A stretch of DNA of 64,000 bases from Nephrocerus scutellatus (lineage: Eukaryota > Arthropoda > Insecta > Diptera > Pipunculidae): contig OX352765.1 in the NCBI GenBank assembly GCA_947095585.1, positions 19,838,444-19,902,443 of the forward strand, in the 5' to 3' direction. This document shows, in pieces, positions 22,034 to 35,458 of the stretch. The translations under genes and the position numbers were made by a program. The notes under the pieces were generated by a model, which was not told the origin of the DNA, searched no databases, and saw only the letters and a program-made list of their open reading frames with translations. Every line of letters begins with the position of its first letter. Within the stretch, counting starts at the first letter, position 1.

Positions 22034-22915
22034 TAAAAATACATACACGGGTGTGTGTATACACTCGCATAGCAGAATACATTAGCTCGTGTGTACATAT
22101 TAGTGGAAAGTTTTTGGTAGGAACTCGTATATCTCGGCTTCTACCAGTCAGAATTGAGTGCAACTAGTTTGAAAAGAATTGTGACGCGTGTGGCGCGTAT
22201 CGCGTAAAGCCAGGTACAAAGGTACAACTCTTTTACTTTTAAAAAAAATGTTGTGTCCTTATGATAGAAAAACTCCTCACGAACCATAAAACAACGAGTA
22301 TATATAAATTTGTTTCACACGCCCATAGACGAAAGTGACTGTTTCATACACTATAACCTAGCCTCGAAAGTAGCTGTTATACACACTAGTGAGTTAGCAT
22401 ATAAAATACTTTTGTTATTTTCTGTAGTCACAGTGAACACACATTCCCAGGATAATTTTGCATTGCGCATAACAGGTTTAGCAAAAAAATAGTGTACATT
22501 ACTGGCAGAAAAGTGCTCATCGTGCTCGTTTCATTGCTCCATACAAACTCCACTTTCCTCGCTCATTATGTAATATACTATATTAGAATTAATGCAGTAG
22601 TAGTTCTTAAAATTGTCGGGTACGTACAAAAGCTTCTCTTTATAAATTCTCTATATTAACTGACTGTCTATTTGTGACTAAATCTTCGGTGCCAACATTT
22701 TCTATTAAAATTTAGTACCGACCCGACCCTGGTGTAAAATTTGAAGAAAATCGGGCTTTGGGAAGTGGTTTAAAAATTGATCGCAATATTCCACCAGCCA
22801 CCAGCTTCCATATAAATTTAAAGTTTTCACTTCAATAAATATGCGCCTAAAAGTTTACTAAGGCGTATATTTTGAATTCTTTCTTTTGTTTCGCATGTGT
22901 TTTTATTTTTCAGCG
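22034..22915. other. Intergenic with dispersed repeats
   Basis: Holds the 97-bp repeat at 22316-22412 and, at about 22730-22810, a piece of the AAAATCGGGCTTTGGGAAGT repeat family also seen near 44 and 45.8 kb. No gene. Confidence 0.45.
22316..22412. repeat. 97-bp dispersed repeat, copy 1
   Basis: Starts near CACACGCCCATAGACGAAAG and includes CATACACTATAACCTAGC and ACACACTAGTGAGTTA. Nearly identical to 42916-43012 in the same orientation. Confidence 0.85.
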
Positions 22916-22919
22916 GTTA

Positions 22920-23040
22920 TGTTGGAAATGTCGTTCGGTGTCGACAGTAACCTACGCATTGAACAACAAGTTGCCACAACATTCATTTGGTTTTATGAGA
23001 ATTTACATGAAAAAATTTTATGGGTTGTTTTTTATATACG
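22920..23040 (+). repeat. Left arm of a ~115-bp distant inverted repeat
   Basis: Blocks GTCGTTCGGTGTC, CCTACGCATTGAACAACAAG, ACAACATTC, GAGAATTTACATGAAAA and ATGGGTTGTTTTTT occur here in this order, and in reverse complement at 24330-24452, about 1.3 kb away. Confidence 0.8.
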
Positions 23041-24329
23041 TAGATATATGTAAAAGTGAAAATCTGAATGTATGTGTGTATGTATTTTTTAAAACTTTTA
23101 ATATAACTGCTGCTAAAAGCTCTCTGCTTGATCGTTTACCATTAACAATATACCAATAACATAACTGATAAAAATAAAAACACATTCATAAGCCTGAAAG
23201 ACCTACAAGTCATTGAATTAAAAAAATATGAGTTCCAAATCGTACAATACATGTTGGGTGAATGAAAAACTTTTTCATTTCAGCAAACATAGATGGTATT
23301 ATCTAGTTTGCGCCAATTAAGATGCAATAAAATATCAGCTGGCAATGAAGAGCTTTTAAGCTCTACGTAATAACTCGTTGCATTTTAAATATCTGTAAGC
23401 TATAGTTTTTATATTACTTTTTATCGGTTCTAATGGCTGCGATTTTTTTTTTCATTTTCAAATACGGTTATTTCGTAAATTGCAAAGGAAACAATTATTC
23501 ATAATTAAAAATAACAACGGAAAACAAAGATAATAAAAGGCACCTTATTATTAAAGAACTACACTACGATGCTTGATTGATATCGATGCAGTTAATTAAC
23601 GTGAATTAATTGTTCGAGTATAAAAATGAATGTAATTTCCATTTAAATTGAATCGCCAGCAGCGAGAAATAAGAGCAAATATTAAATCAGTTCAGTGTTT
23701 TGATTCACACAGAATGGCACTAACTTGCAACAGTTTCAACCGCAAAAACCTATGGGAACTTTGCATTGATGTTAAGCGATCACACCACTGACAGACTACT
23801 TGCAAGTCAATTGCCTGGCAGAACTCTTGGTTGTCAATCGTTCGTTGGTGGTGGTTAGTTAAGCATCACTCACTGATTGTGCGTTGAACAGTGGTTGTGG
23901 TGTCGGCTGATGACTTTGTCATAAAAACCTTGACATATGCTATGCCAGCCGAAAAATGTTTAACAACAACAAAAAATTAAAGGCAAACCACATTTTCCGA
24001 AGCTCTATAACTCTTTATAACCTTTTAGTCTTTGTATTATAAGATGTATAAACCAAGCGTAGGCATAAGAACTGTCGATCAAAGAAAATATTTTGTAAAA
24101 GATAAAGAGTAAAGTGGATCAATAAAGTTATGTCCAGTAAGTTATGGGAACTGGTAGATAAGGCTTAATTTGTCAGAAGAAAGATGCTTCTGTTCAGTTA
24201 TTGAAAGATTCCTTGAAAAAGTAAGAAATGCACAATTTTTGTCAAAATTTCGAACTTCTACTGTAGCGCGTACAAAGCAATGCTCTAATCAAAACAGATC
24301 TTGCTTACTTTACAGAAAAAACAAAACAA
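23041..24329. other. Segment enclosed by the inverted repeat
   Basis: No open reading frame with recognisable similarity. AT-rich with a slightly more GC-rich block at about 23700-23940. Confidence 0.45.
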
Positions 24330-24452
24330 AAAAAACAACCCATGAAAATTAATACTTTTCATGTAAATTCTCTAATAAACAAGTGACAGAATGTTGTGAC
24401 AACTTGTTGTTCAATGCGTAGGTTTCCGTTGACACCGAACGACCTCTCCAAT
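24330..24452 (-). repeat. Right arm of the distant inverted repeat
   Basis: Reverse complement of 22920-23040 with a few mismatches. Its end adjoins or slightly overlaps a LINE C-terminal fragment. Confidence 0.8.
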
Positions 24453-24760
24453 CAAAACTTGTGGAGAGTAACGCAGCAGGAACCAATCGTGATCACCATC
24501 AGACGACAAAAATGGAGCTGGATTGGCCACACTTTGAGAAAGCCAGCGGACGATATTACGAAACTAGCGATCGACTGGAATCCACAAGAAAGCCGCCGAG
24601 TTGGCCGTCCTAGAAAGACATGGAAAAGGACAATAGAAGAGGAAGCAAGATCCCAGGGGACAGAGTGGCGTCTCTTGAAAACTCAGGCGATAAATTGAGT
24701 TCGTTGGCGTTTGTAGAAGCCCTATGCTCCCCCGAGGAGTAAAGGAAAGAAGGAAAGAAG
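24453..24760 (+). mobile_element. LINE ORF2 C-terminal fragment (RTE-like)
   Basis: Translation gives RRQKWSWIGHTLRKPADDI, then IDWNPQESRRVGRPRKTWKR and GTEWRLLK, the conserved C-terminal region after the reverse transcriptase in many insect LINEs. It is followed out of frame by the usual ALCSP-like ending around 24715-24740. Nothing upstream of this region is retained. Confidence 0.8.
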
Positions 24761-26449
24761 AAGTTGAGGTTGGTCAAAGAGGGTTGGTTATGGTTAAGTC
24801 TGTGGTGTTCGAAGTGCGGTGGTTTGCCACTAAATGAAGTTGGGTTAGTCGAATTTTGGAAGCGGTTAGTGGTCGTATTAGCATCCGATCTATATTTTTC
24901 CGACCGCCAATCGCAAAGCACTCAACAAATTAAGCAATAAAATCTGCAAGCAAATGTCCAATGCGAAAATTTGTGTTAGATAAAATTCTTTTCGAAAATG
25001 TAGCTGGGGGTATTAAAAGGGGAAATTGAATTTTGAATTCTTCTTACATTAAATGAAATTATATGATCGCATTACAATACGAAAAATTATAATTCAATCA
25101 ATTGTTTTCGAGCAGCGATAATACAGGGTAACAGGGTATCAGAGATAAGTTAGCTACGTTCGTATATTTACTACTATCGTTCGGTAAAAAAAAATATTTT
25201 TTAAGCATAAATTTCCACATGAAAATTCGGTTGCTACTATATGATTCTGTTTTAATGCCAATCACAATTAATGTAGAACACATCTGGATCCCATTTAAGA
25301 GTTTTAAGCTCAGATCAGCCATACAACAAATACATTTTTATAAATCTGTGCATCAGTTCTATCTGCATCTCTAACTTAAATGTTAAAACTGGTAGCAAAA
25401 AATTGCAATATCATTCAATTGCCTTCTGACGGCTTTCACGGTCGAAAAAAAGAATTATTAATCGGATCTTCTTTGCGATATGTCGTGCAAAATGTAAAAC
25501 TGGTCAGTTCAACCAACCGACTGTTGCCGTTGTAAATCTTAATAGACAGTGGACACACTTACCTCTTGCTCGGCACTTTGGGTACTCGGCAGATCTAGTT
25601 CATTTGAATTGCTAATGTGTTGCAGTTTGAATTTCAGTGAACTTTAACTTTTGCCACAAGCAATGGAGTTTTCCAGTCAGCTATACAATAGTGGTGCAAA
25701 AACGTGTTTAAAGAAAATTCATAAGTTGAACACAGCAAACTTCCGCTCAGTCACTCTGAGTATTAGAACCTTCAACTTGGCAACCTTCATTCGGAAGCTT
25801 GAAGAGATCATATCTATCTTATGTTTATCGTCGTGGCACAATCTAATTAATTACTGAGTGCCCATTCAATTTGTTTAAAACTCAGAATTTTAGTGGCGAA
25901 CAACGGCGGATTAGCTACGTGGAGGCAATTGGCTGGTTGCTTTTGGAAAAACACTCAAGTTTTAAAGAGATATGCATACATGGGTCTTAATTTTCAATAA
26001 AAATAATAATAAATAACTGTCTACGTTAAGAACACAGAACACATATAACTTTTTAAGTATTTGATATTTTGTACGATTTGTTGTTAATATTCGTACAAAG
26101 GCAAAATAAGTCATTAAAAATTAATAATGATGCAGTTGTGCGCAATCTCTTGAAGTTAATTTCAAGCCATGAAGTGGTTCCTGTTTCCTGATCCACTCTA
26201 TGCGAACTAAAGAATAATTGTAAGCTGACCTTCCACCGCTTCACAGACATTATATCTAAAAGTCTGAAATGGTACTCTAAAACAAATTCGAGATTGCTTT
26301 TACTTCCTTTATGAATACAGTTCTCTGCAAAAAAAATTGGTCGGTCACACCATTTCTTAAATAAAGTCTTCTAAGTTTCTAAGATTTGGTCCGAGGTGCT
26401 TATTTTTAAACATTAAACGGCTAGAGGTAAATTACTTTTTTTTATTACT
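24761..26449. other. Intergenic, no gene seen
   Basis: AT-rich. An open stretch at 25651-25857 (with SIRTFNLATFIRKLEEIIS) faintly resembles the first strand of a LINE endonuclease but is too short to call. Confidence 0.4.
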
Positions 26450-27786
26450 TGCCAGAAACTCACAAATTCGTTATGCCCGATGGTATATCTCCATTAGATC
26501 TGAATGGGTGTTCTCCAAGCTGGCATTACTATTGCATAAGCTTTACCATCTATCTTATTCTAGTTGACTTGTCCCGAGATGTTGGAAAATAGTCCTTGTC
26601 CAGCCTATACCCAAAAAATAAACTTATCAATAAACATCTCATGAAACTGGTTCTACTGGTTATTCGATGGTATATCTTACCAATCAGTGAAACCGGTCAT
26701 TGCATCAATTTGGTGAAAGCAAAGTTGTTTCACTGGATATTTCCTAGACACTTGATAGAGTTTGGCATAGAGCTCTTTTGTCTAAAATGAGGGCTTATGG
26801 AAGCTTATGCTTATGGAGAAGCTCACTCTTGGACCGCTCTATCCAAGTTGTGTTGGACGGTTTCAAATATGAAATTTATCACATAAATGCTGGCGTTCCC
26901 CAGAGCTCTGTTTTGTCAGCGACACTGTTTCTCATTTTTAAATTCTGTATATTAACTTCGCGTGCCCGTGGTTGGCTGGCTGGCTGGCTGGTCAGACTTT
27001 GCCATCAATTTTTAACCCTCTCTATTACTCTATCTCTCTATCTATCCCTCCTAATTTAAGGCTTCTAAACCGTAATGCTGTCTTCTAAGCGAATCGTAAG
27101 CCCAAACTATTATCCAAGAATGGCACTTGCATCGAAGAAACTGAAAAAGTCGCAATTCTCGGTATAGCGTTAACGGCAAGCTTTGTTGGTATGACCAAAC
27201 CATTCAACGTCGTTACACTAAAAATGCTGCGAAATTTTTAGGTTTCCTATCACGATGCAAGTAATATTTCACTCTCTCTGATACTATGTATAAGGCGTTT
27301 ATTCGCCCCAAACTTGAGTACAATTGTAATGTCTGGTCAGGTCTAAGACTACTTTTCCTCTGCTAGATAGAATAAAAAACAAAGCTTATCTTAAAACTTA
27401 TAGGTGCCGAAAACATTGCGAAGTCAATAGATTCGCTTGATCATTGTAGGAATGTTTCCTGTTTGCCACTATTTTATCGTTTCTTCCACCAGCGGTTCTC
27501 AAGAGAAATATCCAGCGCTCTAAATGAACATCAATTCATCCTCAAGTCCATTTTCGTACGTATAGTTAACTTCTCAGATTCGTTCTTCAACCGTTCAACA
27601 CATATGTGGAAAGCCTTGCCAAGCTCTGTTTTTCCACGTCGCTACGATTCACAGGCATTCTAAACACAAGCTTATAAAACCCCATTTTTCCTTATCACTT
27701 ACACCTACGCTGTTCCAAGAATATAGCCGAGCACTATAAGTGTGCGAACCCCTTTACGCGTGAGCGAATTAAAAAAACAATTTACA
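26450..27786 (+). mobile_element. Jockey/CR1-like LINE, degenerate copy
   Basis: Decayed RT of the family better seen at 52900-54194. Pieces in order: DGISPLDLNGCS, then LSSLYPKN, then LLDRSIQVVLDGFKYEIY and NAGVPQSSVLSATLFLIF (motif 5 with QG changed to QS), a 3' portion with SRCK and RPKLEYNCNVW, and the ending STHMWKALPSSVFPRRYDS. The FADD-containing segment is replaced at about 26945-27060 by GGCTGGCTGGC-type sequence. Ends with an A-rich tail at 27768-27786. Confidence 0.75.
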
Positions 27787-27803
27787 CTAATATAGTTTAT
27801 TGC

Positions 27804-28230
27804 GTGTATCTGGCTAATGTGACAGCAATGACTTGGCTAATACATAACATAATATCAGTAATTGATATTGTAATCCATGTAGACATTCAGGCGGTAATCA
27901 AATCGCTGGAATCAGTCTCAATGACGTCAGGGGTGGCGTTAAGCTCTCACACTTCTCTCAATGAGATGAGCAAGTTTTTTTACATCCACTTAGTATGGGT
28001 CCCTGGCCACTCCGATATCGTTGGGGACTGAAAGGCAGAAAAGTTAGCTAGAAATGGCTGAAAGGACAGGTACAGGAAGACCATTATTAACGGTTAAGTT
28101 AATGCTTTGGAAAGAGGCGAAAATATTAACAAACTAGAGGTTGGCGCATACCACCACTTATACCACATATACCTATATATCCCTGCTAAGAAGAGATCTG
28201 AGAATGACTATAGGTATTTTAATAAGGCAC
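27804..28230 (+). mobile_element. LINE RNase H fragment
   Basis: Translation gives VDIQAVIKSLESVSMTS, then SLNEMSKFFYIHLVWVPGHS and DIVGD, stop, KAEKLARNG. This is the second half of a LINE RNase H domain including the WVPGHS motif with intact His. Starts directly after the A-tail of the preceding LINE copy. Frame is broken by a stop at about 28029. Confidence 0.75.
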
Positions 28231-30684
28231 ATGCGAGAAGTATGGGTTTTCGTGGTTTTCGTAGTGAATGCTTTACAAATAGAACGCCAAACCAACACCA
28301 AATTTGATAAAAATAACAAACTGTGAAATCAGTCTGCTTCCTCTCTCTTCCACATCTTGCTGACTAAACGAAACCGTCGTCAATCGACGGGTAGCAAAGT
28401 AACCAAACTTTGCATATAAAATGTAAGGTCAAACTATATCCCGGGTACAGTTTGCAAATAGAACATCAAACCAAATCAACGAGAGAGAAATCTTAACTCT
28501 ACCCTGTAAACTGAAAGAGCTATAAGTTAAATTTGGAATGAATAATTAATAAAGAAAATATGTGTCTATATAGAGCTCCAAGTGCGTCAAAGGGAGATAT
28601 TTCATTTTTTTAAGGGAACTTGTTGCACTTGTTTCATAATGAAATAAAAACCAAATTTTGGGAATTTCTTGATTTGGATGTTCTTTCCTTTTCCATGGGA
28701 GTTAATTCATTTTCGGATTTTGGGAGTTATTTCATTTTTCTTGGGATTTATTTTATTGGGACTTATTTTATGGAGCCTCTTTTACGTTTTGATTTAATTG
28801 TGGCGGAAAGTTATGAAATAATATTGTGTAATCGTTTCTAAATTTACTAAATCTTTTATCCCGTCTCATCTATTGTTTTATTGTCTTAGTACTATGACCT
28901 GTGATTTGGTCAAATTATTACAAAATCTATGTCTGCTACCTTTCTTGTTTGCAGCAATGAGTAAGGCACCAAATTGAAATCATACGAATCATATTTACAT
29001 GTATATACTTTTTTCAAATATTGCATGGTTTATTATTCATGGTTACTAGCAAAAAATTTTTTAATACTTGGTTCCGCTTTCGTAATTATATTGTAACAAA
29101 TTCCACAATCAAAGAATCGTTATTCATTGTAATTCAGAAACTCCTCCTTAACAATAGAGATAGACTCGTGCCGTATCTAAGACACGCAATGCAAAAGTAC
29201 AATATCAGATTATGGCGAACAAAATTAGATCACGCAAGGTTAAGTACTATTGTTTGTGCAGACTTACTGTATTTTTCATTAGACATTTGCTGACCCCTTC
29301 AATACTGGCGGTATTTTGATAAAAGTAAGTTACAGAAAAAATTAATTCAGTCAGATACGAGAAAATGTAAGAAATCCTACACTGATTGAGAGCAATGCAG
29401 TATCGTTCAGCATTTTGGCAACAGTCAAAAAACAAAACAAAAATTACATCTACGCCTTCCTTAATTCGGAACATTAATAATAATGACAGCTTTTCAGACG
29501 AATTCAGATGGCACAGAACGGCGCAGCGACGTATCCTGCTTTGAGTGCAATTAAGTTCAGTGTTTTTTTTTTACACCTGTGTTTAAATTGATGCAAGGTC
29601 ATGCAGGTGGTACTGTTAGCTATTATTTTAAGACAGAATAAATTTGGTGAATTAAGATAGCGATTTTGATAACTGAATGCGGAGGCTTGGACAGAGATCT
29701 AGATGGATGACAAATGCAGCAGCAATCACCTCGCATTATACAGGTGCGCCTGCTCAATTTTTATTTGCAATTAGTAAAAGATTTTGATCGCTTTTGTTTT
29801 AGCTTTTGCGCGACAGAGTAGTTTTCCGTCCAAAGTCATTTAAATTTTCTGATTTTATTGCCAAGCTAACACTGTATCTTCGATAACATGACACTTTCTG
29901 CAATTAATACAGTTAAATTAAGGTAATTAAAGCAGCTGCAAATGTTGGCAAATAAACGATTGATTTATTGTTTTATCAGCGGTTGGATGAAACCACATAT
30001 TTGGTATTGAGTTTCAATGGTGGGACCGACGAACGCTCTCATTCATAATATGATTCTGATTCTTATGAGAACGCAAAGTTCAAATATTTCTGCACGACCT
30101 TAGAAGGTTTTTTCATAATTCATCAGATGCATGGGTGAAGTAATTTGAACTTAAATTCTTTGGTCGGACGGCGAGATAAGTCTCAGTTACTGAGAATTCC
30201 TTGAACTCAATGGCAAAACTTGGCGACCGACAGCAACGATTGAGAGTTAAACTATTAACCAAAAGGTATTCATCAAAGATTTCCAGTTCATTCACCATTT
30301 GGATCAGAATTTTAATCGATCATAAAAATGTAATAGAAATTTTTATATGCTTCGGCCTAAAAATGTTGATTTTAGTTTTCATCATTTTCACTAAACTGCA
30401 AAAAAGACACCAACATCTACGTGGGTAAATATTTCGCATAAAACTCACTCAGAAGGGAGTCTAGAAGAGTCTGATTAACTAAAATGTAATTTTGTTGACA
30501 TCTTATGCTTGAAATTATAACAGTGCCTAAAATAAAATAGGTTGTCTATTAGCTGATAAGTTTAATGTTGTTTATTATTTCTTATAATTCAAGCCAAGTC
30601 TTTGATATTTTTGGGAACGTTGGTAAATAAATAGGTTTTCAATTAGGACGCTCATTTTTCCAATAAGTTTTCTCAGCTATGCGT
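28231..30684. other. Intergenic, no gene seen
   Basis: AT-rich. 28590-28800 has a loose repetition of GGGANTTATTTCATTTT-like phrases. The open stretch 29021-29293 has no recognised similarity and no splice or promoter support. Confidence 0.4.
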
Positions 30685-32340
30685 GGTGTTCATCATCATC
30701 ATATTTGGCAATAAAACTGGTGGGTGCCCAGTCCTGGGCTCTCGCGAAAAATCCCTCCACCGGTCCAGATTTCGAGTCGATGTAGCAGCTTGGATGTGCG
30801 CATATTTTTGGTTCGATGCTGTTAACGGCTGCTACAGTTGACCCGAGATAGTTAAAGGATTGCACTACTTCAAATTGGCGCTCCACCATTTTAATTGAGG
30901 ACCAATGTTGGATCTTCTACTTGCAAACGCGGCCACCATGTACTTTGTTTTGCTTTTATTTATGTCCACCCCCAGATTTCGTGCCGTCCGCTTGATCTGA
31001 ATGAAAGCTTCCTGTACAGCTCCTGTACAGCTCCTTTCTATCAACGATGTTCATGTCGTATGCGTAAGCCAGTGTCTGAATGGACTTATAGAGAATTGTT
31101 CCTCTCGTTGTTACGTCAGAGTCTTTAATAGCTATATCAGAGGGCGCAGACCACTCCATCCCCTTATCGGAGCCCGTTATAGATGTTGAATAAGTTTGAT
31201 ATTTTTATTTTTCTTGGCTTATAACATTGGTCATGGTCAACCTACATAGTCGTGTCAGTTCATTTGGGATGCCAAATTCTCTCATTTAAAGTTTATAAAG
31301 TTCTATTTTGGCTATGCTATCATAGGTGGCTCTAAAGTCTATAAAAAGATGGTGTAGTGAGTTTTAAAACTCTAGACATTTTTCCATTACCTGCCTGGGT
31401 GTAAGTCTGATCAGTTGTTGATTTGTCTGGGATGAAGCAACACTGGTATGTACCAATGATGACTTTAGCGTATGGGGCTATCCTGTCTTGAAGGATAGAG
31501 GAGAAAATCTTATACGCGGTACTCAACAACGTTATACCACAATAATTGCTGCATGTTATGATAACTCATTTCTTATGTATGGGGCACAGGATGCCTCTTC
31601 GCCAGTCTTCTGGCATTGCTTCTTCCTCCCATACTTGCACTATTAGTTCATGAATCGCTTGGTATATTTCGGAACCTCCTGTTTTAATCAGCGAGATCCC
31701 ATTATATCCAGGGGCCTTATTATTTTTTTGCCGATTTATCGCAGCAGTCAGCAGTACTAACGAAAGTATTCTTAAGTCGTGTCCATTTATCTTCTACGCC
31801 CGACATCTTAGCCCCAACACTTACTCTTCCTGAATATAGGGCGATTCCTCTCGCTTGACCGTAGTTGTTTCTGATCTCTTCGTTGCGACGGGCAACCGTG
31901 TCGACTCGAATTTGATTCGCGGATTCAGTCCTTCGTGATGATGCAATCAGCACTCGGAGCACCATACCAACAAGAGTCGACGCTGGTTCCTCGGTACGTT
32001 CGTACCGTCATCAAGTTCCGGTTGTGGCGGCGGTCTATCAACACGTGGTCTATCTGATTGCGAGTGGCTCCCTCAGGAGATACCTAGGTGGCTTTGTGGA
32101 TTTTTTTACGCAAAAAACTTGTACTCGAAACGACCAAATTATTGCTTGCTGCCATCTCTATGACTCGTTGTCCAATGTCATTAATGTTCTCGTATAAGCT
32201 ATGGTTGCCAATGTACTACCTGAATACTGGCTGCAGAACTATTTTGGCATTCATATCCCCCAGAATGATTTTTGCGCCATACTGATGGCAGGCATGGAGT
32301 TTCTGTTCGACTGATTCAATGAATTCTTCTATTTCAAAAA
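30685..32340 (-). mobile_element. RTE-like LINE, degenerate copy
   Basis: Same family as 13345-14460, reading leftwards. Endonuclease part at 32340-31980 and linker 31965-31720 (RVDTVARRNEEIRNNYGQAR). RT N-terminal part 31529-31332 has LSTAYKIFSSILQDRIAPYA and the PDKSTTDQ motif. The RT catalytic region near 31159-30956 reads TRGTILYKSIQTLAYAYD, the last residues standing for YADD (first Asp of the motif changed to Tyr). 30889-30677 has VVQSFNYLGSTV. Ends with a GATGATGAT tail at 30688-30700. Confidence 0.8.
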
Positions 32341-33965
32341 TTTATGAAATATAATGCATCTATAAAATTAAATCGGCAGAACAAATAGCGACGGATGGTC
32401 ACTTAAACATTCCAAATTAAGACGACAAGCACCTGAAACTGACCATAATATTTTTAATCGTATTAATGAGTACGAGTATATAAACCTCAGTCGGTAGTGA
32501 AGCATAAATGGAAGAATAATTTAACTACTCATAGATGACCTAAATTTCAGTTTCATATTCTAGCAGACTAAGTACACAAACAAAATACAAAATATAAGCT
32601 TCTTTTAGCATCCTCTTCAGTAACAGCCAAGCATCATGACGAAGTAACAATTCCTAAACTAAGAATATACGCGCACAAAATGCATCGATTCAAATGTTAT
32701 GACGTCCAGTCAGGAGTCAAGAACTCTACCATTAAATCCAACCCTAATATTTAAGATAAGTATAAACAAAAATTAATTAGCCGTAGTGGTTTTATTTTTT
32801 ATTATTGTTATAAAAACGAATTTTTAAAATTGAATTTCTAAAGCATTTCTTGATCTCCTGTGTAACTTAATTAACACTTTCACAAAAAAAATGAAAACGC
32901 TTCCCACATCAATGTGTTCGAAGAAATGCTACCAAAACAAATGGTAATTAATTCCGCTAAAAATTTTCACCTACCACCTACTCTTCTCTCTCTTTGTTTA
33001 TAACACACAATTATACAAAATGGCTAAAATGTGCGATGATAACAAGTGGCGATACATCTCTAAATTAATTAAAAGAAAAGAAAATAACGGTCATGTGGCT
33101 TACGCCGGACGATTAACTTTACACATTAATGCTTGGTTTTTATTGAGGCCCAAACCATCAGAGTCAAACTATTCCATATTATTAGTTTTACTTAGCGCCA
33201 CATTAGTGCCAGACACAGACTGTTGACTTCGCTGCACAGCAGATGAGTTAGTGTCGCCTTTTTTAAACAAAATTTGACTCGCATAATAGCCGGATGTGAT
33301 ACAATGAAAGAGTTCCAACTACTTAGTATTTCATAGGCTTCTTCTTGAGGCATCTGCACACTTCCTGCATCTCTCATGGAAGTTAGTTTTTGCCACAATT
33401 TGTCACCTTTTGTCACAATTCACAATAATTTCCAAATGGATGTAGGCGACTTGAAATGCATAGTAATAGTGGTCGTCGGAAAAACCTTCGAAAACGTCTT
33501 TTGTGTGTTTTCCTCATCATTTTTCAAGTGAGGCGTGACAGTCATGTAATGAATTAAGAAAAAAAAGCAAAACACGATGCAGAAAGACCAATAGCATAAA
33601 GAGAAAATTACAAAATATTCCATGCGATGGCTTAATTACTAAAAATGTGCAAATACAATGCGATTTTTATTTAATTTTGTTTTTTGCTGTTAGTTAAAAG
33701 CAGCTAGAAAGCTTAAATTAGACAATTTTTTATTGACTCAAATATAAGGTCTGAAGTGGGCTTAAGGTAGCTTGGATTATAATGAGACAATATACGAAAC
33801 AGCATAATAAATAAAAAAAAAGTGGTTATTTATAAGTAGGTGAAGTGGTGACCTAGTTTTCTTAAATACCATCTAAGAAATTTTGAGTTATTTCCTGTCG
33901 CTTTGATTACTGTTGACACTTATCCTAATCCTACATAACTAACAAAGCTATCCAGCGTTTGTTTA
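32341..33965. other. Intergenic, no gene seen
   Basis: AT-rich. Short open stretches on both strands at 33020-33623 overlap each other and have no recognised domain, so none is called. Confidence 0.4.
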
Positions 33966-35105
33966 GTAATAAGCGGGGAATAAGCCCGCAAATTACTTTA
34001 CGGCAATACCATAGCATTATTAGGTCCAGAATAACATACGCAGCGATGGTTTGTTAGCCAAAAACAGACTAATCAAAGACACGCTCAAAACTAAACAAAA
34101 TCCCAAGACTAATCTGTTTAAGTAGAACATGCGCCGTTATGACTTGCCCAACTGCAGGTCTAGAAAAGCTTCTAGGACTCAAACCCTTACACTTACATCC
34201 AACCAAAAATTGCTAATCTAATAAAAGCAAACAGACCAGGAAACACCGCATCATTACCAAAATTTATTTGAAAAATGAAATTGTCCAACCATCAGACATA
34301 ATGATAAAAACGAATAAATTCTAAAGAATACCAGGACGGAATCAAGTTGAAAAATTATCAGTACGCTTCCACACCATGCATCCATCTGGTATACAGACAG
34401 ATTAAAAACAAACACAAGAAGCGGAGCAGGAGTATTCGGACCAAGAACTACATTGCGTAAACCCCTAGGAAAATCTCCAACAGTATTCCGGGCAGAAACT
34501 ATAGCAATTAAAGCCTGCTCCCTAGGATGTATCAAAAGAAGGTTCAGAACAACCGGGTTCTATGTTATCTCAGATAGTCAGACAGCACTGCTAGCATTAA
34601 AATGTCTAGTCTTTTACTCCAAAACATCGTGCAGCTTCTGCCCCTTGAAAAAAGCCCAAAACTAATAAAATCAATGTGGTTTGCCGGCCACTCAGACATA
34701 TCAAGAATCGAGGCAGCAAACCTATGTGCAAGAGAGGGCGCATTTAGACAAAGAAATTAAACTGAACCGTTATGCACTAAGAACACAAGTCTTGTACATG
34801 GCCCATTGCATAGGCAGCTTTTAAAAATGAGTAAATCCAATCGGACCGCTGCCGATTCTGCAACGAGGGGAAAGAAATATCAGAACACATACTTTTCATA
34901 TGTAAATCCCTTACCCGGAGAAGAATAAAACACTTCAAGGCTGATACAGTTCCAAAACCAATTGACTTGGCAGATATATTGGCATTCACAAAAGAACTAA
35001 GCAACCACATAATGTGGTAAGCAACTGGGATGCACAATATATCCCAAGGTCACAGTGCTCAAGGCTTTATAACACAACACAACATAACAATAACAATAAA
35101 TAATA
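33966..35105 (+). mobile_element. RNase H-bearing LINE, 3' half
   Basis: Plus-strand relative of the element at 5035-8377. Contains the thumb (SRITYAAM, PKTD), RNase H remnants (YVISDSQTALLALK), the Cys motif (RCRFCNEGKEISEHILFICK) and the end DLADILAFTKELSNHIMW, followed by an (AAT/AACA)n tail at about 35070-35110. Several frameshifts; inactive. Confidence 0.8.
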
Positions 35106-35242
35106 ATATCCCTATTTTTTGGGTTCATAAAACCCATTCCGTAACTCCATTTCATTCTGGGACAAAGACGCTTACCTGGAAGACGAACACATTTATTTTT
35201 ACACAGACGGGTCAAAAACTGGCGACAGAGTTTGGGGGTGCC
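35106..35242 (+). mobile_element. RNase H start fragment of a LINE
   Basis: Encodes YFYTDGSKTGDRVWGC, the first catalytic strand of a LINE RNase H with its Asp intact, then breaks at about 35241 into unrelated repeat sequence. Adjacent to, but not continuous with, the preceding LINE. Confidence 0.7.
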
Positions 35243-35458
35243 CACATAATTTTTTAAAAATTAACCCGATTTTCTTCAAATTTTTAAGACTTATGTATCT
35301 CCGATGGACAAAACTATTTGTGAAATTTTTGGAGTGATCGGGCCCTGATGCTTCGAGGAAAAATTCTATTTTTTATGGGTTGTTTTTTAATAATAAAAAA
35401 TTTATGTTTTCGATAAATTTTTTTAAACGAGGATCTTAGGAACTATTTTTATTAATAT
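35243..35458. repeat. Piece of a dispersed repeat
   Basis: Carries AAATTAACCCGATTTTCTTC, TATCTCCGATGGACAAA and GGGTTGTTTTTTAATA phrases, recurring near 22.7, 23.0, 43.98-44.2 and 45.1-45.9 kb. Class unknown. Confidence 0.55.

Noticed and set aside
23617..23780. TATAAAAA followed by a TCAGTT and a short ATG frame (25 codons at about 23714)
   Set aside because: Spacing between TATA and initiator is about 70 bases, too long for a core promoter, and the frame closes at once without a plausible donor.
29021..29293. 90-codon plus-strand frame
   Set aside because: No recognisable domain, no splice or promoter support, and composition like the surrounding AT-rich DNA.
33020..33623. Cluster of short frames on both strands
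   Set aside because: Mutually overlapping, no family similarity recognised; best treated as intergenic.
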